Below are positions 50,541 through 59,309 of a stretch of 64,000 nt of DNA, piece after piece. The notes under the pieces are model-generated. The model was not told where the DNA came from, searched no databases, and saw only the letters and a list, made by a program, of their open reading frames with translations. Position 1 is the first letter of the stretch; each line of letters opens with the position of its first letter. This DNA comes from Natronococcus sp. AD-5 (GTDB lineage Archaea > Halobacteriota > Halobacteria > Halobacteriales > Natrialbaceae), in the NCBI RefSeq assembly GCF_030734285.1, contig NZ_CP132294.1, positions 434,001 to 498,000 of the forward strand, written 5' to 3'. The position numbers and the translations under genes were made by a program.

Positions 50541-52241
50541 ATGTACGACGACGAGGATCTCGAGTCCATTCGACAGGCCGGCGCGGAGTGGGAAGCAGAG
50601 ACGCTCGAACCGACGCTCGACGCACACGGCGAGCGCCGGGACCGGTTCGCGACGGTCTCGAACCTCGAGGTGGACCGCCTCTACACGCCCGACGACGTAA
50701 GCGATCTGGACTACCTCGAGGATCTCGGCTTTCCCGGCGAGGAGCCCTACACCCGCGGTCCGTACCCGACGATGTATCGCGGACGGACGTGGACGATGCG
50801 CCAGTTCGCCGGCTTCGGAACGGCGGAGGAGACCAACGAGCGCTTTCACTACCTGATCGACCAGGGCCAGACCGGCCTCTCGACGGCGTTCGACATGCCG
50901 ACGCTGATGGGACTCGACTCGGACGACCCGATGAGCGAGGGCGAGATCGGGAAGGAGGGCGTCGCCGTCGACACCCTCCGGGACATGGAGATCCTCTTCG
51001 ACGGGATCGACCTCGAGGAGATCTCGACGAGTTTCACGATCAACCCCTCCGCGCCGGTGATCTACGCGATGTACGTCGCGCTGGCGGATCAGCAGGGCGT
51101 TCCCCGCGAGAAGATCCGGGGCACCCTCCAGAACGACATGTTCAAGGAGTTCATCGCCCAGAAGGAGTGGGTGATCCCGCCGGAGCCCTCCCTCGAACTC
51201 GTCACCGACACGATCGAGTTCTCGACCGAACAGACGCCGAAGTTCCACCCCGTCTCGATCTCGGGCTATCACATCCGCGAGGCCGGCTCGACCGCGGTCC
51301 AGGAGCTCGCGTTCACCCTCGCGGACGGCTTCGGCTACGTCGAAGACGCGGTGGATCGCGGGCTCGACGTCGACGAGTTCGCGCCGCGACTCTCCTTTTT
51401 CTTCAACTGCCACAACTCCTTCTTCGAGGAGATCGCGAAGTACCGCGCGGCGCGGCGGATCTACGCCCGCGTGATGGACGACTGGTACGGTGCGGGGCGA
51501 GCCGAGTCGAAACGCCTGAAATTCCACACCCAGACGGCGGGCCAGTCCCTGACGGCCCAGCAGCCGCTGAACAACGTCGCTCGCGTGACGATCCAGGCGC
51601 TGGCCGGCGTCCTCGGCGGTACGCAGTCGCTGCACACCAACAGCTTCGACGAGGCGCTCGCGCTGCCGGGCGAGAAGGCCGTCCGCGTGGCGCTGCGGAC
51701 CCAGCAGATCATCGCCGAGGAGTCGGGCGCCGCGGACATCGTCGATCCGCTCGGCGGGAGCTTCGCCGTCGAGGCCCTCACCAACGAGACGGAGGAGCGC
51801 GCGATGCGCTACATCGAGGAGATCCGCGACATGGGCGACGGCTCGGTCCGCGACGGGATCCTCCAGGGGATCGACGAGGGCTACTTCCTCCGGGAGATCC
51901 AGGAGGCCTCCTACGAGTACCAGGAACGGGTCGAACGCGGCGAGGAGGTCGTCGTCGGCGTCAACGAGTACACGATCGAGGAGGACACCAGCCCCGACAT
52001 CCTCCAGGTCGACGAGACCACGGCCGATCGGCAGCTGCGTCGGCTCGAGGAGGTCAAGGCCGAACGCGACGACGCGGCCGTCGAGGAGGCGCTGTCGACC
52101 CTTCAGGACGCGATCGAGCGCGACGAGAACACGATGCCGTACATCATCGACGCGGTGAAGGCCTACGCGACGATGGGCGAGATCATGCAGGTGTTCGAGG
52201 CCGAACACGGCGCCTACAGCGAGCAGATCGGTCTCGCCTGA
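50541..52241 (+). CDS. Methylmalonyl-CoA mutase large (catalytic) subunit
   Basis: A 566-residue protein, the catalytic TIM-barrel half only. The substrate-barrel signatures YPTMYRGRTWTMRQFAGFGTA, STAFDMPTLMG and FTINPSAPVIYAM are followed by SISGYHIREAGSTAVQELAF. It ends near residue 566 with IMQVFEAEHGAYSEQ, so the cobalamin-binding domain is absent and must come from a separate small subunit, as usual in archaea. The reaction is (R)-methylmalonyl-CoA to succinyl-CoA. The start at 50541 gives the conserved N-terminus. The carboxyltransferase gene at 1 bp belongs to the same pathway but lies 50 kb away. Confidence 0.94.
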   Translation: MYDDEDLESIRQAGAEWEAETLEPTLDAHGERRDRFATVSNLEVDRLYTPDDVSDLDYLEDLGFPGEEPYTRGPYPTMYRGRTWTMRQFAGFGTAEETNERFHYLIDQGQTGLSTAFDMPTLMGLDSDDPMSEGEIGKEGVAVDTLRDMEILFDGIDLEEISTSFTINPSAPVIYAMYVALADQQGVPREKIRGTLQNDMFKEFIAQKEWVIPPEPSLELVTDTIEFSTEQTPKFHPVSISGYHIREAGSTAVQELAFTLADGFGYVEDAVDRGLDVDEFAPRLSFFFNCHNSFFEEIAKYRAARRIYARVMDDWYGAGRAESKRLKFHTQTAGQSLTAQQPLNNVARVTIQALAGVLGGTQSLHTNSFDEALALPGEKAVRVALRTQQIIAEESGAADIVDPLGGSFAVEALTNETEERAMRYIEEIRDMGDGSVRDGILQGIDEGYFLREIQEASYEYQERVERGEEVVVGVNEYTIEEDTSPDILQVDETTADRQLRRLEEVKAERDDAAVEEALSTLQDAIERDENTMPYIIDAVKAYATMGEIMQVFEAEHGAYSEQIGLA

Positions 52242-52262
52242 GCCGACGTCCGTCCGCCGAAC

Positions 52263-52547
52263 TCAGACCGCGTGCTCGTCGAATTCGGAGACGGCCCTCA
52301 CGACGAGCAACAGCGTCACCAGAAACGCGCCGACGGTCGCGCCGCCGTAGAGGGCGAACGTCGCCGGCGAGACGACGAACGCGACCCCGAAGACGGTCAC
52401 CTCCTCGAGACCGCTCAGGGCCGGGAGCGCGTAGCCGAGGAGCGCCCCGAAGGCGGCCGTCACGGCGACGAGCGCGAGGCCGAGGGCGAGGACGAGACGC
52501 TGGCCCTCGAGCGTTCGGCCGGCGGTTCGGTCGGCGTCGGTCGTCAC
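52263..52547 (-). CDS. Small membrane protein, two or three helices
   Basis: A 94-residue protein conserved in haloarchaea (I believe DUF7520, from memory). The N-terminus is MTTDADRTAGRTLEGQ, followed by LVLALGLALVAVTAAFGALLG, a central hydrophobic segment VFGVAFVVSPATFALYGGA and TVGAFLVTLLLVVRAV. It is transcribed towards the mutase gene. With the next three small genes it makes a cluster of tiny membrane proteins. The function is unknown. Confidence 0.72.
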   Translation of the reverse strand: MTTDADRTAGRTLEGQRLVLALGLALVAVTAAFGALLGYALPALSGLEEVTVFGVAFVVSPATFALYGGATVGAFLVTLLLVVRAVSEFDEHAV

Positions 52548-52605
52548 ACCCGCCGGTTCGGCGGCGTGACATAGACTTTTGTCGGTTTCTCGCGTCTACG
52601 TCCGT

Positions 52606-52692
52606 ATGGAGGAAAAGGAACTGTTCGGCCTGTTGCTCGTCGGGATCGTCCTCATGATGGCGCTGACCGGGTTCGTCCTCATCATCAATTGA
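52606..52692 (+). CDS. 28-residue single-helix membrane protein
   Basis: ATG at 52606 to TGA at 52690-52692. The peptide has a charged start (MEEKELF) and one helix (GLLLVGIVLMMALTGFVLII) ending in Asn. It lies between two divergent or convergent small membrane genes and has normal codon use. Peptides like this are often small subunits of respiratory oxidases or membrane complexes. The reading frame is short, so coding is likely but unproven. Confidence 0.5.
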   Translation: MEEKELFGLLLVGIVLMMALTGFVLIIN

Positions 52693-52715
52693 GGGGGTTC
52701 CGCGACTCCGGCGTC

Positions 52716-52949
52716 TCACCCCCTGGTGTGTTCGTCAGTCTCGATCACGCGCGCCGCGAAGTAGGTCGCGATCGCGATACCGCCGGCCATCGACAGCATG
52801 ATGGCGAACTGGGTCCCCGACCGGAGGGGATCGAACCCCCACGGATTGAACACGGCGAAGACCGCGACGAAGAAGAGCAGGATCGCTAACGGGATCAGGT
52901 TGACTGCGAGGTCGAGCGCGATCTCGGAGTCGAATGCACTTCTGCTCAT
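52716..52949 (-). CDS. Small two-helix membrane protein (DUF6684-like)
   Basis: A 77-residue protein starting MSRSAFDSEIALDLAVNLIP at 52949. The helices are LIPLAILLFFVAVFAVFNPW and FAIMLSMAGGIAIATYFAARV, joined by a Pro/Asp turn (GFDPLRSGTQ), with an acidic tail ETDEHTRG. The NPWGFDPL motif looks strongly conserved in a haloarchaeal family. It starts 20 bp after the stop of the next gene upstream, so both are likely co-transcribed. Confidence 0.72.
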   Translation of the reverse strand: MSRSAFDSEIALDLAVNLIPLAILLFFVAVFAVFNPWGFDPLRSGTQFAIMLSMAGGIAIATYFAARVIETDEHTRG

Positions 52950-52969
52950 GGTAAATCTGGACGTGGACG

Positions 52970-53353
52970 TCAGGCGTTTCGATACCGCAGGGCGACCGCA
53001 CCGACGACGGTGACGACGCCGGCGACGGCGATCGCGAGGCCGCGGCTCGCGAGACCGAACAGTCGCTCGCTGCCGGCGACGATCACCAGTTCGGTCCCGA
53101 GGGCGTACAGCAGCGTCCCCAGCGCGACGAAGACGAGCCCCAGACCGATCGCGAGCGGCCGCGGGCTCGAGACGTGTCCCGACTCGGCGACGAAGCCGGT
53201 GACGCTCGCCGCGAAGAGCACGATGCCGCCGACCGCGATCGGGAAGAGGTCGACGAACACCCCGACCTCGGAGAGGACGAGCCCCACGGCGACGAGGACG
53301 GGCCAGGGGCTCGAGGCGGTCGGCTGCTCGGTACCCGTCGAGTGGTCGGCCAT
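52970..53353 (-). CDS. Four-helix membrane protein of unknown function
   Basis: A 127-residue protein (I believe DUF7541, from memory). After a polar N-terminus (MADHSTGTEQPTASSP) there are four hydrophobic segments: VLVAVGLVLSEVGVFVDLFP, VGGIVLFAASVTGFVAESG, LAIGLGLVFVALGTLLYALG and GLAIAVAGVVTVVGAVAL. It heads the pair with the 77-residue protein. In other haloarchaea genes of this kind accompany cytochrome-oxidase genes; none is next to it here. Confidence 0.72.
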   Translation of the reverse strand: MADHSTGTEQPTASSPWPVLVAVGLVLSEVGVFVDLFPIAVGGIVLFAASVTGFVAESGHVSSPRPLAIGLGLVFVALGTLLYALGTELVIVAGSERLFGLASRGLAIAVAGVVTVVGAVALRYRNA

Positions 53354-53668
53354 ACCGGGCGTACGACCTCCGTAGTGTAGTACCTAACCCTACCGGTCCG
53401 ATAAGATGACTGTCTTCGAATCGAAGGGGATTGGGTAGCGGTCGCGGAACGGTCTGTGAATCGGCGACCGTATGCGGATCGGGTGCGCCGCCCGAGCGGG
53501 TACCCGCTTCGTCTATCTGGCGGTTACGCGGCGTTTGTCCGATCGAGCGGCCGAAAGGGTGGACCGCGGACTCCGAGCGCCTGGCCGTATGTCGGTCGCC
53601 GGTCCGGACGCGTCGCATCTGTATCCGACATGGTATGACTTTTGCGGGTCGAAACCGCTGTCGTGAGC
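53354..53668. other. Divergent intergenic region
   Basis: 315 bp between the membrane-protein pair and the Gfo/Idh/MocA gene. It has no convincing frame on either strand and no repeat. It should hold both promoters; no clear TATA box can be named. Confidence 0.55.
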
Positions 53669-54646
53669 ATGGAATTTGGCATTCTCGGTACGGCGGGGAT
53701 CGCGCGGAAATCGGTGGTACCCGCGATTCGAGCGAGCGAGCACCGCGTCGGCGCGATCGCGTCCCGCGACGCCGAGCGGGCCCGAACGGTCGCAGACGAG
53801 TTCGCTATCCCGCGGAGCTACGACGCGTACGACGACCTCCTGGACGATTCCCGGATCGCCGCGGTCTACGTCCCCGTCCCTAACGCGCTCCACGCCGAGT
53901 GGACGAAACGAGCGGCCGACGCCGGACTGGACGTCCTCTGTGAGAAACCGCTGGCGGTCGACGCGGACGAAGCGCGCGAGGTCGCCGCGTACTGCGATGA
54001 GCGAAACGTCACGCTCATGGAGGCGTTCATGTATCGCCACCACCCTCGCACCGAGCGCGCGGTCGAGCTCGCGCGCGAGGAACTCGACGACGTTCGCTCG
54101 GTAGCCGCGTCGTTCAAGTTCTCGCTGTACGACGATCCGGAGAACGTCCGGCTCGATCCCGACCTCGCCGGCGGATCGCTGATGGACGTCGGCTGTTACG
54201 CCGTTTCGGCCGCGCGCCAGTTCCTCGGGGAACCGGAGCGGGTCTACGCTCACGCGCACGACTCGCGGAGCGCGGGCGTCGACACCGAACTCGCTGGTAT
54301 TCTCGAGTACGCCGACGGGTCGTCGGCCCGGATCGCCTCCGGCTTCGATACACAGAAGGTTCAGCGATATCGCGTCGAGGGATCGAACGGCTGGATCGAG
54401 GTCGAAGACGCGTTCGACGCCCCGCTCGACGAACCGCTCGAGTTGGAGTACCGGATCGATGGCGAACACGCCATCGAGACGTTCGATCCCGCCGATCACT
54501 ATCGTCTGGAAGTCGAACACTTCGCCCGCTGCGTCGAGGCGGACGCCCGCCCCCGAACCGACGCCGCCGAGGCGATCGCGAACATGCGAGTGATCGACGC
54601 CCTGTACGAGAGCGCCGAGCGCGGGGAACCGGTCGCGACGACGTAG
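53669..54646 (+). CDS. Gfo/Idh/MocA oxidoreductase, D-xylose dehydrogenase-like
   Basis: A 325-residue NADP-type dehydrogenase starting MEFGILGTAGIARKSVVPAI. Unlike the usual GxGxxG, the loop is GTAGIA. EKP with the catalytic lysine is at 92-94 in LCEKPLAVDADEA, MYRHHPRTERA supplies the active-site histidines, and SLMDVGCYAVSAARQF matches the trans-acenaphthene-diol/D-xylose dehydrogenase subgroup (Gfo6 of haloarchaea). D-xylose or glucose oxidation to the lactone is the likely reaction. No other pentose-pathway gene adjoins it. Confidence 0.82.
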   Translation: MEFGILGTAGIARKSVVPAIRASEHRVGAIASRDAERARTVADEFAIPRSYDAYDDLLDDSRIAAVYVPVPNALHAEWTKRAADAGLDVLCEKPLAVDADEAREVAAYCDERNVTLMEAFMYRHHPRTERAVELAREELDDVRSVAASFKFSLYDDPENVRLDPDLAGGSLMDVGCYAVSAARQFLGEPERVYAHAHDSRSAGVDTELAGILEYADGSSARIASGFDTQKVQRYRVEGSNGWIEVEDAFDAPLDEPLELEYRIDGEHAIETFDPADHYRLEVEHFARCVEADARPRTDAAEAIANMRVIDALYESAERGEPVATT

Positions 54647-54657
54647 TTCCGCTCTCC

Positions 54658-55722
54658 TCAGACGTCGCGATCGATAACGAACTCGGTGAACTCCTCGAGC
54701 TTGCGCGCGGTTTCCGGATCGAACTCGAGTCCGTCGATCTCGTCGCGCGCCTCGGCGGCCAGCCCGAGCGCCCGGTCGCGGGCGTACTCGATGCTGCCGG
54801 CCTCCTCGAGGATCGAGAGCGCCTCGAGGATCTCCTCGTCGGTGTTCTCGTCGGCCTCGAGGATCTCCTCGAGCCGGCGGGTCGTCTCGGCGTCGCTCTC
54901 CCCGATGGCGTGGATCACGAGCAGCGTCTTCTTCCCCTCGCGGACGTCGTTGCCGAACTCCTTGCCGAACTCGCCGGCGCGGCCGAGCGAGTTCTCGACG
55001 TCCAGGATGTCGTCGCCGATCTGGAAGGCGACCGCGGTCAGTTCGGCGTAGCTGGCGACGGCTTCCTCGACGTCGGCCGGCCGGTCGGTGATGATCGCCG
55101 CCAGCCGCGCGACGATCCGCCCCAGACAGCCGGTCTTGCAGGCGCACATCTCGAGGTACTGCGCGGGCGTGACCCGGACCTCGCGTTCGTTGTGCCAGCA
55201 GATGTCCATCCCCTGGCCGAGGTGGGTTCGGTTGAGTTCGTCCATCAGCATCTCGTAGGCGGCCAGCCGTCGGTCCGCCGGGAAGTCGGCGTGTTCCTGC
55301 GTCAGGATCTTCAGCGGCAGGAAGTACATCGCGTTGCCGGCGTTCAGCACGACGTCTTCCTCGAAGACGTGGTGGAGCGCCGGCCCCCCGCGTCGCATCG
55401 ACGCCTCGTCCTCGACGTCGTCGACGATGATCGTTCCGTTGTGCAGAATCTCCGGAATACAGGCGTACCGCAGGTAGTCCGCCGGATCCTCTCCGAAGGC
55501 GTCGACGAAGACGAGAAAGAGCACCGCGCGCCAGCGTTTGCCGCCCCGATCGAGCAGTTCCCAGAGGGGATCCGAAAGCGCTCGCTGTATGCCCTCCGAA
55601 TCGTACTCGTAGGTCGGCTCGCCGAAGAATTCCTCGAGGTAGTCCTCGTCGACCTCGCGCGGAACGAGATCGGCGATCGCCTCGTCGATAGCCGGCCGCC
55701 ACTCGGCAAGCGTCTCCCGCAT
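54658..55722 (-). CDS. Polyprenyl (geranylgeranyl/geranylfarnesyl) diphosphate synthase
   Basis: A 354-residue trans-prenyltransferase that elongates allylic diphosphates with IPP for the archaeal lipid chains. GGKRWR is at residues 60-65, the first aspartate-rich motif DDVED at 101-105 in IIVDDVEDEASMRRG, and the second in FQIGDDILDVEN. Bulky residues before the first motif set product length, but reading C20 or C25 from them is not safe. The C-terminal third is rich in acidic residues. A TTTTTTAC box lies 23-30 bp upstream (55745-55752, minus). Confidence 0.9.
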   Translation of the reverse strand: MRETLAEWRPAIDEAIADLVPREVDEDYLEEFFGEPTYEYDSEGIQRALSDPLWELLDRGGKRWRAVLFLVFVDAFGEDPADYLRYACIPEILHNGTIIVDDVEDEASMRRGGPALHHVFEEDVVLNAGNAMYFLPLKILTQEHADFPADRRLAAYEMLMDELNRTHLGQGMDICWHNEREVRVTPAQYLEMCACKTGCLGRIVARLAAIITDRPADVEEAVASYAELTAVAFQIGDDILDVENSLGRAGEFGKEFGNDVREGKKTLLVIHAIGESDAETTRRLEEILEADENTDEEILEALSILEEAGSIEYARDRALGLAAEARDEIDGLEFDPETARKLEEFTEFVIDRDV

Positions 55723-55744
55723 ACCACCCTCGAGTGGGAGCGAG

Positions 55745-55752
55745 GTAAAAAA
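55745..55752 (-). promoter_or_regulatory. TATA box of the polyprenyl synthase gene
   Basis: TTTTTTAC on the minus strand, 23-30 bp before the ATG at 55722. Leaderless start expected. Confidence 0.5.
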
Positions 55753-55880
55753 GATTCAGTTCTTCCTGTGCCTCCGCGCGTCGGGAATGTCGTCCGATCG
55801 CTCACGCGTTTCGCCCGAAACCGGGATCGGGCGTCGACGAAGCCGATACCGTTACCCGGTGGTAGGTCCACGGTTCGCAC

Positions 55881-57191
55881 ATGTCCACGTGGATCGGTGA
55901 GTTGTTCACCAGTAACGTTGGCTGGAATCACCTCGAGCGATTGGTCGACATCGGCGACCGCATGGCCGGAAGCGACGGCGAGCGCGAGGCCGCGGCGGTA
56001 ACCCGCGACGCACTCGAGGACGCCGGCGCCCGGAACGCCCGGCTCGAGTCGTTCGAGATCCAGGGGTGGGCTCGCGGCGACAGTTCGATCCTCGTCGGCG
56101 AGACCGGACAGGACTGCATCGCGCTCCCGCGCAGTCCCGCCGATCGCGTCGAGGCGCCGCTGATCGACCTCGGCTACGGCCTCCCCGAAGACTTCGAGGA
56201 GACCGACGTCGAGGGCGCGATCGTCATGGTCCGCAGCGACATGCCGGACTACTACGATCGGTACGTCCACCGCCGGGAGAAGTACTACCACGCCGTCGAC
56301 AGCGGCGCCGTCGGCTTCGTCTACCGCAACCACGTCGAAGGCTGCCTCCCGCCGACCGGCAGCGTCGGGACGGCTGCAGATCCGATCGGCGAAATTCCGG
56401 CCGTCGGCGTCTCGAGCGAAGTCGGGGCGCGCCTGGCGCGGCGATTCGACGGCGAGGCCGTCACGGTCTCGGTCGAGGCGGACGTCCACCCGGCCGAGAG
56501 CCGGAACGTCCACGCCGAACTCGGACCCGACACCGACGAGCGCGTGCTCGTGACGAGCCACGTCGACGCCCACGACATCGCCGAGGGGGCGCTCGACAAC
56601 GGCGCGGGCACCGCGATGGTCGTCGAACTCGCGAACGCGCTCGCAACGCGCGAGGACGACTTAGAGACCCGCGTCGAGTTCGTCGCTTACGGCGCCGAGG
56701 AGGTCGGCCTGGTCGGTTCCAACTACCACGCCGACGAGACCGACCACGATTCGATCAAGGCGATCGTCAACAACGACGGCGTCGTCCGAGGTCGAACGCT
56801 CGAGTTCACGACGCACGGCTTCGACGACCTCGAGGACGCCGCCGAGGCGGTCGCGGCGCGGTACGACCATCCGGTCGAGACGGTTCCCCGGCTCGGGCCC
56901 CACAGCGACCACTGGCCGTTCGTCCAGTGGGGGGTCCCGGGATATCACGTCCTGTCCACGTCCGACGAGGTCGGCCGCGGCTGGGGTCACACCTTCGCCG
57001 ACACGCTCGACAAACTCGAGAAGCGCGACCTTCGCGAGCAGGCGATCCTCCTGACCGACCTCGTAGTCGCGCTCGCGAGCGAGGACACCGCCGTCGAACG
57101 CCGCTCGCCCGACGAGGTCGCCGACGACCTCGAGGCCCAGGACCTCGCGGAAGGGATGCGGATCACGGGCGACTGGCCGTACGACGATTGA
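55881..57191 (+). CDS. M28-family zinc aminopeptidase
   Basis: A 436-residue metallopeptidase with two zinc ions. Ligands are readable: His and Asp in LVTSHVDAHD, the aspartate of GALDNGAGTA, the Glu-Glu pair in YGAEEVGLVGS, and the final histidine in LGPHSDHWPF. A PA (protease-associated) domain is inserted between about residues 105 and 185. There is no signal peptide, so the enzyme is cytoplasmic, probably clearing peptides. Codon use is normal. Confidence 0.88.
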   Translation: MSTWIGELFTSNVGWNHLERLVDIGDRMAGSDGEREAAAVTRDALEDAGARNARLESFEIQGWARGDSSILVGETGQDCIALPRSPADRVEAPLIDLGYGLPEDFEETDVEGAIVMVRSDMPDYYDRYVHRREKYYHAVDSGAVGFVYRNHVEGCLPPTGSVGTAADPIGEIPAVGVSSEVGARLARRFDGEAVTVSVEADVHPAESRNVHAELGPDTDERVLVTSHVDAHDIAEGALDNGAGTAMVVELANALATREDDLETRVEFVAYGAEEVGLVGSNYHADETDHDSIKAIVNNDGVVRGRTLEFTTHGFDDLEDAAEAVAARYDHPVETVPRLGPHSDHWPFVQWGVPGYHVLSTSDEVGRGWGHTFADTLDKLEKRDLREQAILLTDLVVALASEDTAVERRSPDEVADDLEAQDLAEGMRITGDWPYDD

Positions 57192-57243
57192 GCGCTCCCG
57201 CCGAACGACTACCCTTTTGGGTCGGCCGCGCGAACCGGTGTGC

Positions 57244-58032
57244 ATGGTCGCCGCGTGGAGCCCGGACGACGAGAAGGCCGTCGTCGGCGTCGTCGATCGC
57301 GAGACGAGCGCGAGCGAGTCATCCGCCGACGTGGACGACTCGCTCGAGGCCGCGCTCGCGGACCGCGACGCGTCGGTCGTCAGCGGCTCGATCGAGGACG
57401 TCCTCGCCGTGGAGCCGACGCTGCTGGTCGCAGCGGGCGAGGCGGACCTCTCGGCGGTCGCTCGGAGCGAAACGGCCACCCCCGTCCTTCCCGTCGGCGA
57501 CGTCGCCGGACTCGAGTCGATCCCGACGGACCGACTTCCGGAGGCGTTCGAGGCCGCGCTCGCGGGGGAGGCGCGGACGCAGAGCCGCCCCGTTCTCGGC
57601 GTCGAACTCGAGGAAGAGTCCTATCGCGCCCTGTTCGACGCGACGCTGGTAACCGACGAGCCGGCCCGGATCTCGGAGTACAGCGTCCGCAGCGGCGGCG
57701 ACCTCGTCGCCTCGTTTCGCGCGGACGGCGTCGTCGTGGCGTCGCCCGCGGGAACGGAGGGCTACGCGAGCGCCGTCGGCGCACCGTCGCTCTCGGCGGC
57801 GGTCGACGCCGTCGCGGTCGCTCCGATCAGTCCCTTCGCTACCCGAATGCGTCGGTGGGTGCTCCCCGACGACGCGGTTACGCTCGCGGTCGAACGCGAC
57901 GAGGGCGACGTCGTCCTCGTCGTCGACGGCCGATCGGTCGCCGCGGTTCCGGTGCGTTCGACGGTCAGTATCGCCGTCGACGGGGCGCTCGAGACGCTGG
58001 TCGTTCCGTCGGCGTCGCTCGAAGACCGGTAG
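57244..58032 (+). CDS. NAD kinase-like protein lacking the GGDG motif
   Basis: A 262-residue protein. The C-terminal half matches the beta-sandwich of NAD kinases: VTDEPARISEYSVRSGGDLVASFRADGVVVASPAGTEGYASAVGAP resembles the kinase region in which PTGSTAY is normally found. The N-terminal half, which should hold the ATP site and GGDG, is instead an acidic stretch (ASESSADVDDSLEAALADRD) with no glycine-rich motif. It may bind NAD(P) without phosphorylating it, or regulate a true kinase elsewhere. No enzymatic claim can be made. Confidence 0.72.
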   Translation: MVAAWSPDDEKAVVGVVDRETSASESSADVDDSLEAALADRDASVVSGSIEDVLAVEPTLLVAAGEADLSAVARSETATPVLPVGDVAGLESIPTDRLPEAFEAALAGEARTQSRPVLGVELEEESYRALFDATLVTDEPARISEYSVRSGGDLVASFRADGVVVASPAGTEGYASAVGAPSLSAAVDAVAVAPISPFATRMRRWVLPDDAVTLAVERDEGDVVLVVDGRSVAAVPVRSTVSIAVDGALETLVVPSASLEDR

Positions 58033-58164
58033 GGCGCGCCGATCGCGGATGCCGCCGTTGGGTCGTCGTGCGGGTAGCGTACGAAAGAAGGAAAACGCAC
58101 TCGGGACCGGACCTCCCGATACGGGCGGGAGAGGGGCGGTCGTTCTCGGCCGTCGAACGTGTCG

Positions 58165-58410
58165 TTAGCTGTTGTAGGGCTCTTCGTCGCGGTGGTGGTC
58201 CGGGTTCGCGTTGCCGAGCGCGTCGTTCTCTCGTTCGTCCGACTGGTGTTCAATATCCTGGCGTCGCTGCTCTTCGTCCTGACGCTCCCGGGCTTTCTTT
58301 TCCTCTTCGGTCAACTCCTCTTCGTCCTCGTCGGCCTCGGTATCCTCGTGCGTCAGTTCGACGTCCCGCCCGTGCTCGTCTTTGCCGGTCTCGTCGCTGT
58401 TGTCGGACAT
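58165..58410 (-). CDS. Small highly acidic helical protein
   Basis: An 81-residue hydrophilic protein. About one third of its residues are Glu or Asp, with runs such as HEDTEADEDEEELTEEEKKA and a lysine/arginine/glutamate segment (RERQDEEQRRQDIEHQSDER) suited to a single long helix or coiled coil. No membrane helix or cysteine is present. It lies 82 bp before endonuclease III on the same strand. I do not know its function. Confidence 0.65.
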   Translation of the reverse strand: MSDNSDETGKDEHGRDVELTHEDTEADEDEEELTEEEKKARERQDEEQRRQDIEHQSDERENDALGNANPDHHRDEEPYNS

Positions 58411-58492
58411 AGTGATCCCGATTGGAGGTTCCGTCGGTCGCCGAAAAGACGTTCGGCTTGCAACGGACGGTCGCGCTCGCGACGTCGGGCGA

Positions 58493-59176
58493 CTACCAGG
58501 GCTCGCCGGAGGCGAGGTCGATCTCGCCGTCTCCCTTCTCCGAGGGACAGACGTCGGCGAGCACGCACTCGCTGCAGTCGGGGTTGCGGGCCGTACAGGT
58601 CGCCCGGCCGTGGTCGATACAGAGGTGGGTGAACTGCTGCCAGTACCCTTCGGGGACGATTTCCATCAGCTCCCGTTCGATCGCCTCGGGTCGCGTTTCT
58701 TCCGTAAGCCCCAGGCGCCGGGAGAGTCGCTGGACGTGCGTATCGACGACGATCCCTTCGACGACGTCGTGGCCGTGCTGGAGCACGACGTTGGCCGTCT
58801 TCCGGCCGACGCCCGAGAGCTCCGTCAGCTCGTCCATCGTGTCGGGGACCTCGCCGTCGTGCTCCTCGAGGATCGCCTCGCAGGAGCTCTTGATGTAGCC
58901 GGCCTTGCTGTTGTAGTAGGTGATCGAGCTCAGGTCCTCGGCGAGTTCCTCCTCCGGAACGGCCGCGTAGTCTTCGGGCCCGTCGTACTTCTCGAACAGG
59001 TGCTTCGTCTCCTCGTTGACGCGCTCGTCCGTACACTGCGCCGAGAGGATCACGGCGATCAGCAACTCGAGCCGGTTCGAGTACCGCAGCGAGATGGTCG
59101 AGTCGGGGTAGGCCTCCTCCAGGCGCTCGACGATCTCCTCGGCCTGTTCCTGCGTCGTCTCGCGTGGGGTTCCCAT
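58493..59176 (-). CDS. nth: Endonuclease III (DNA glycosylase/AP lyase)
   Basis: A 227-residue base-excision enzyme that removes oxidised pyrimidines. The helix-hairpin-helix LSGVGRKTANVV carries the catalytic Lys127; Asp145 lies in VVDTHVQRLSRRLG. The 4Fe-4S cluster is bound by CTARNPDCSECVLADVC (C-x6-C-x2-C-x5-C). The start is MGTPRETTQEQ at 59176; an upstream in-frame ATG at 59269 would overlap the divergent gene's promoter. Length is normal for archaeal Nth. Confidence 0.95.
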   Translation of the reverse strand: MGTPRETTQEQAEEIVERLEEAYPDSTISLRYSNRLELLIAVILSAQCTDERVNEETKHLFEKYDGPEDYAAVPEEELAEDLSSITYYNSKAGYIKSSCEAILEEHDGEVPDTMDELTELSGVGRKTANVVLQHGHDVVEGIVVDTHVQRLSRRLGLTEETRPEAIERELMEIVPEGYWQQFTHLCIDHGRATCTARNPDCSECVLADVCPSEKGDGEIDLASGEPW

Positions 59177-59309
59177 AGGGGTGTGTAGGAGGGGTGTCGT
59201 TTCAGCGTTCGGATTTACTCGAGGGGGTGTCCGCCGAAACGCCGCGTCCGCCGCCGGGATCGTCGTCACGGATCGCCACGCTTTGGCCGCTGGGGCGCGG
59301 AGTTCGCCT

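Noticed and set aside
50519-52657. 712-codon frame overlapping methylmalonyl-CoA mutase
   Set aside because: It is an out-of-frame reading of the mutase gene with an arginine-rich product.
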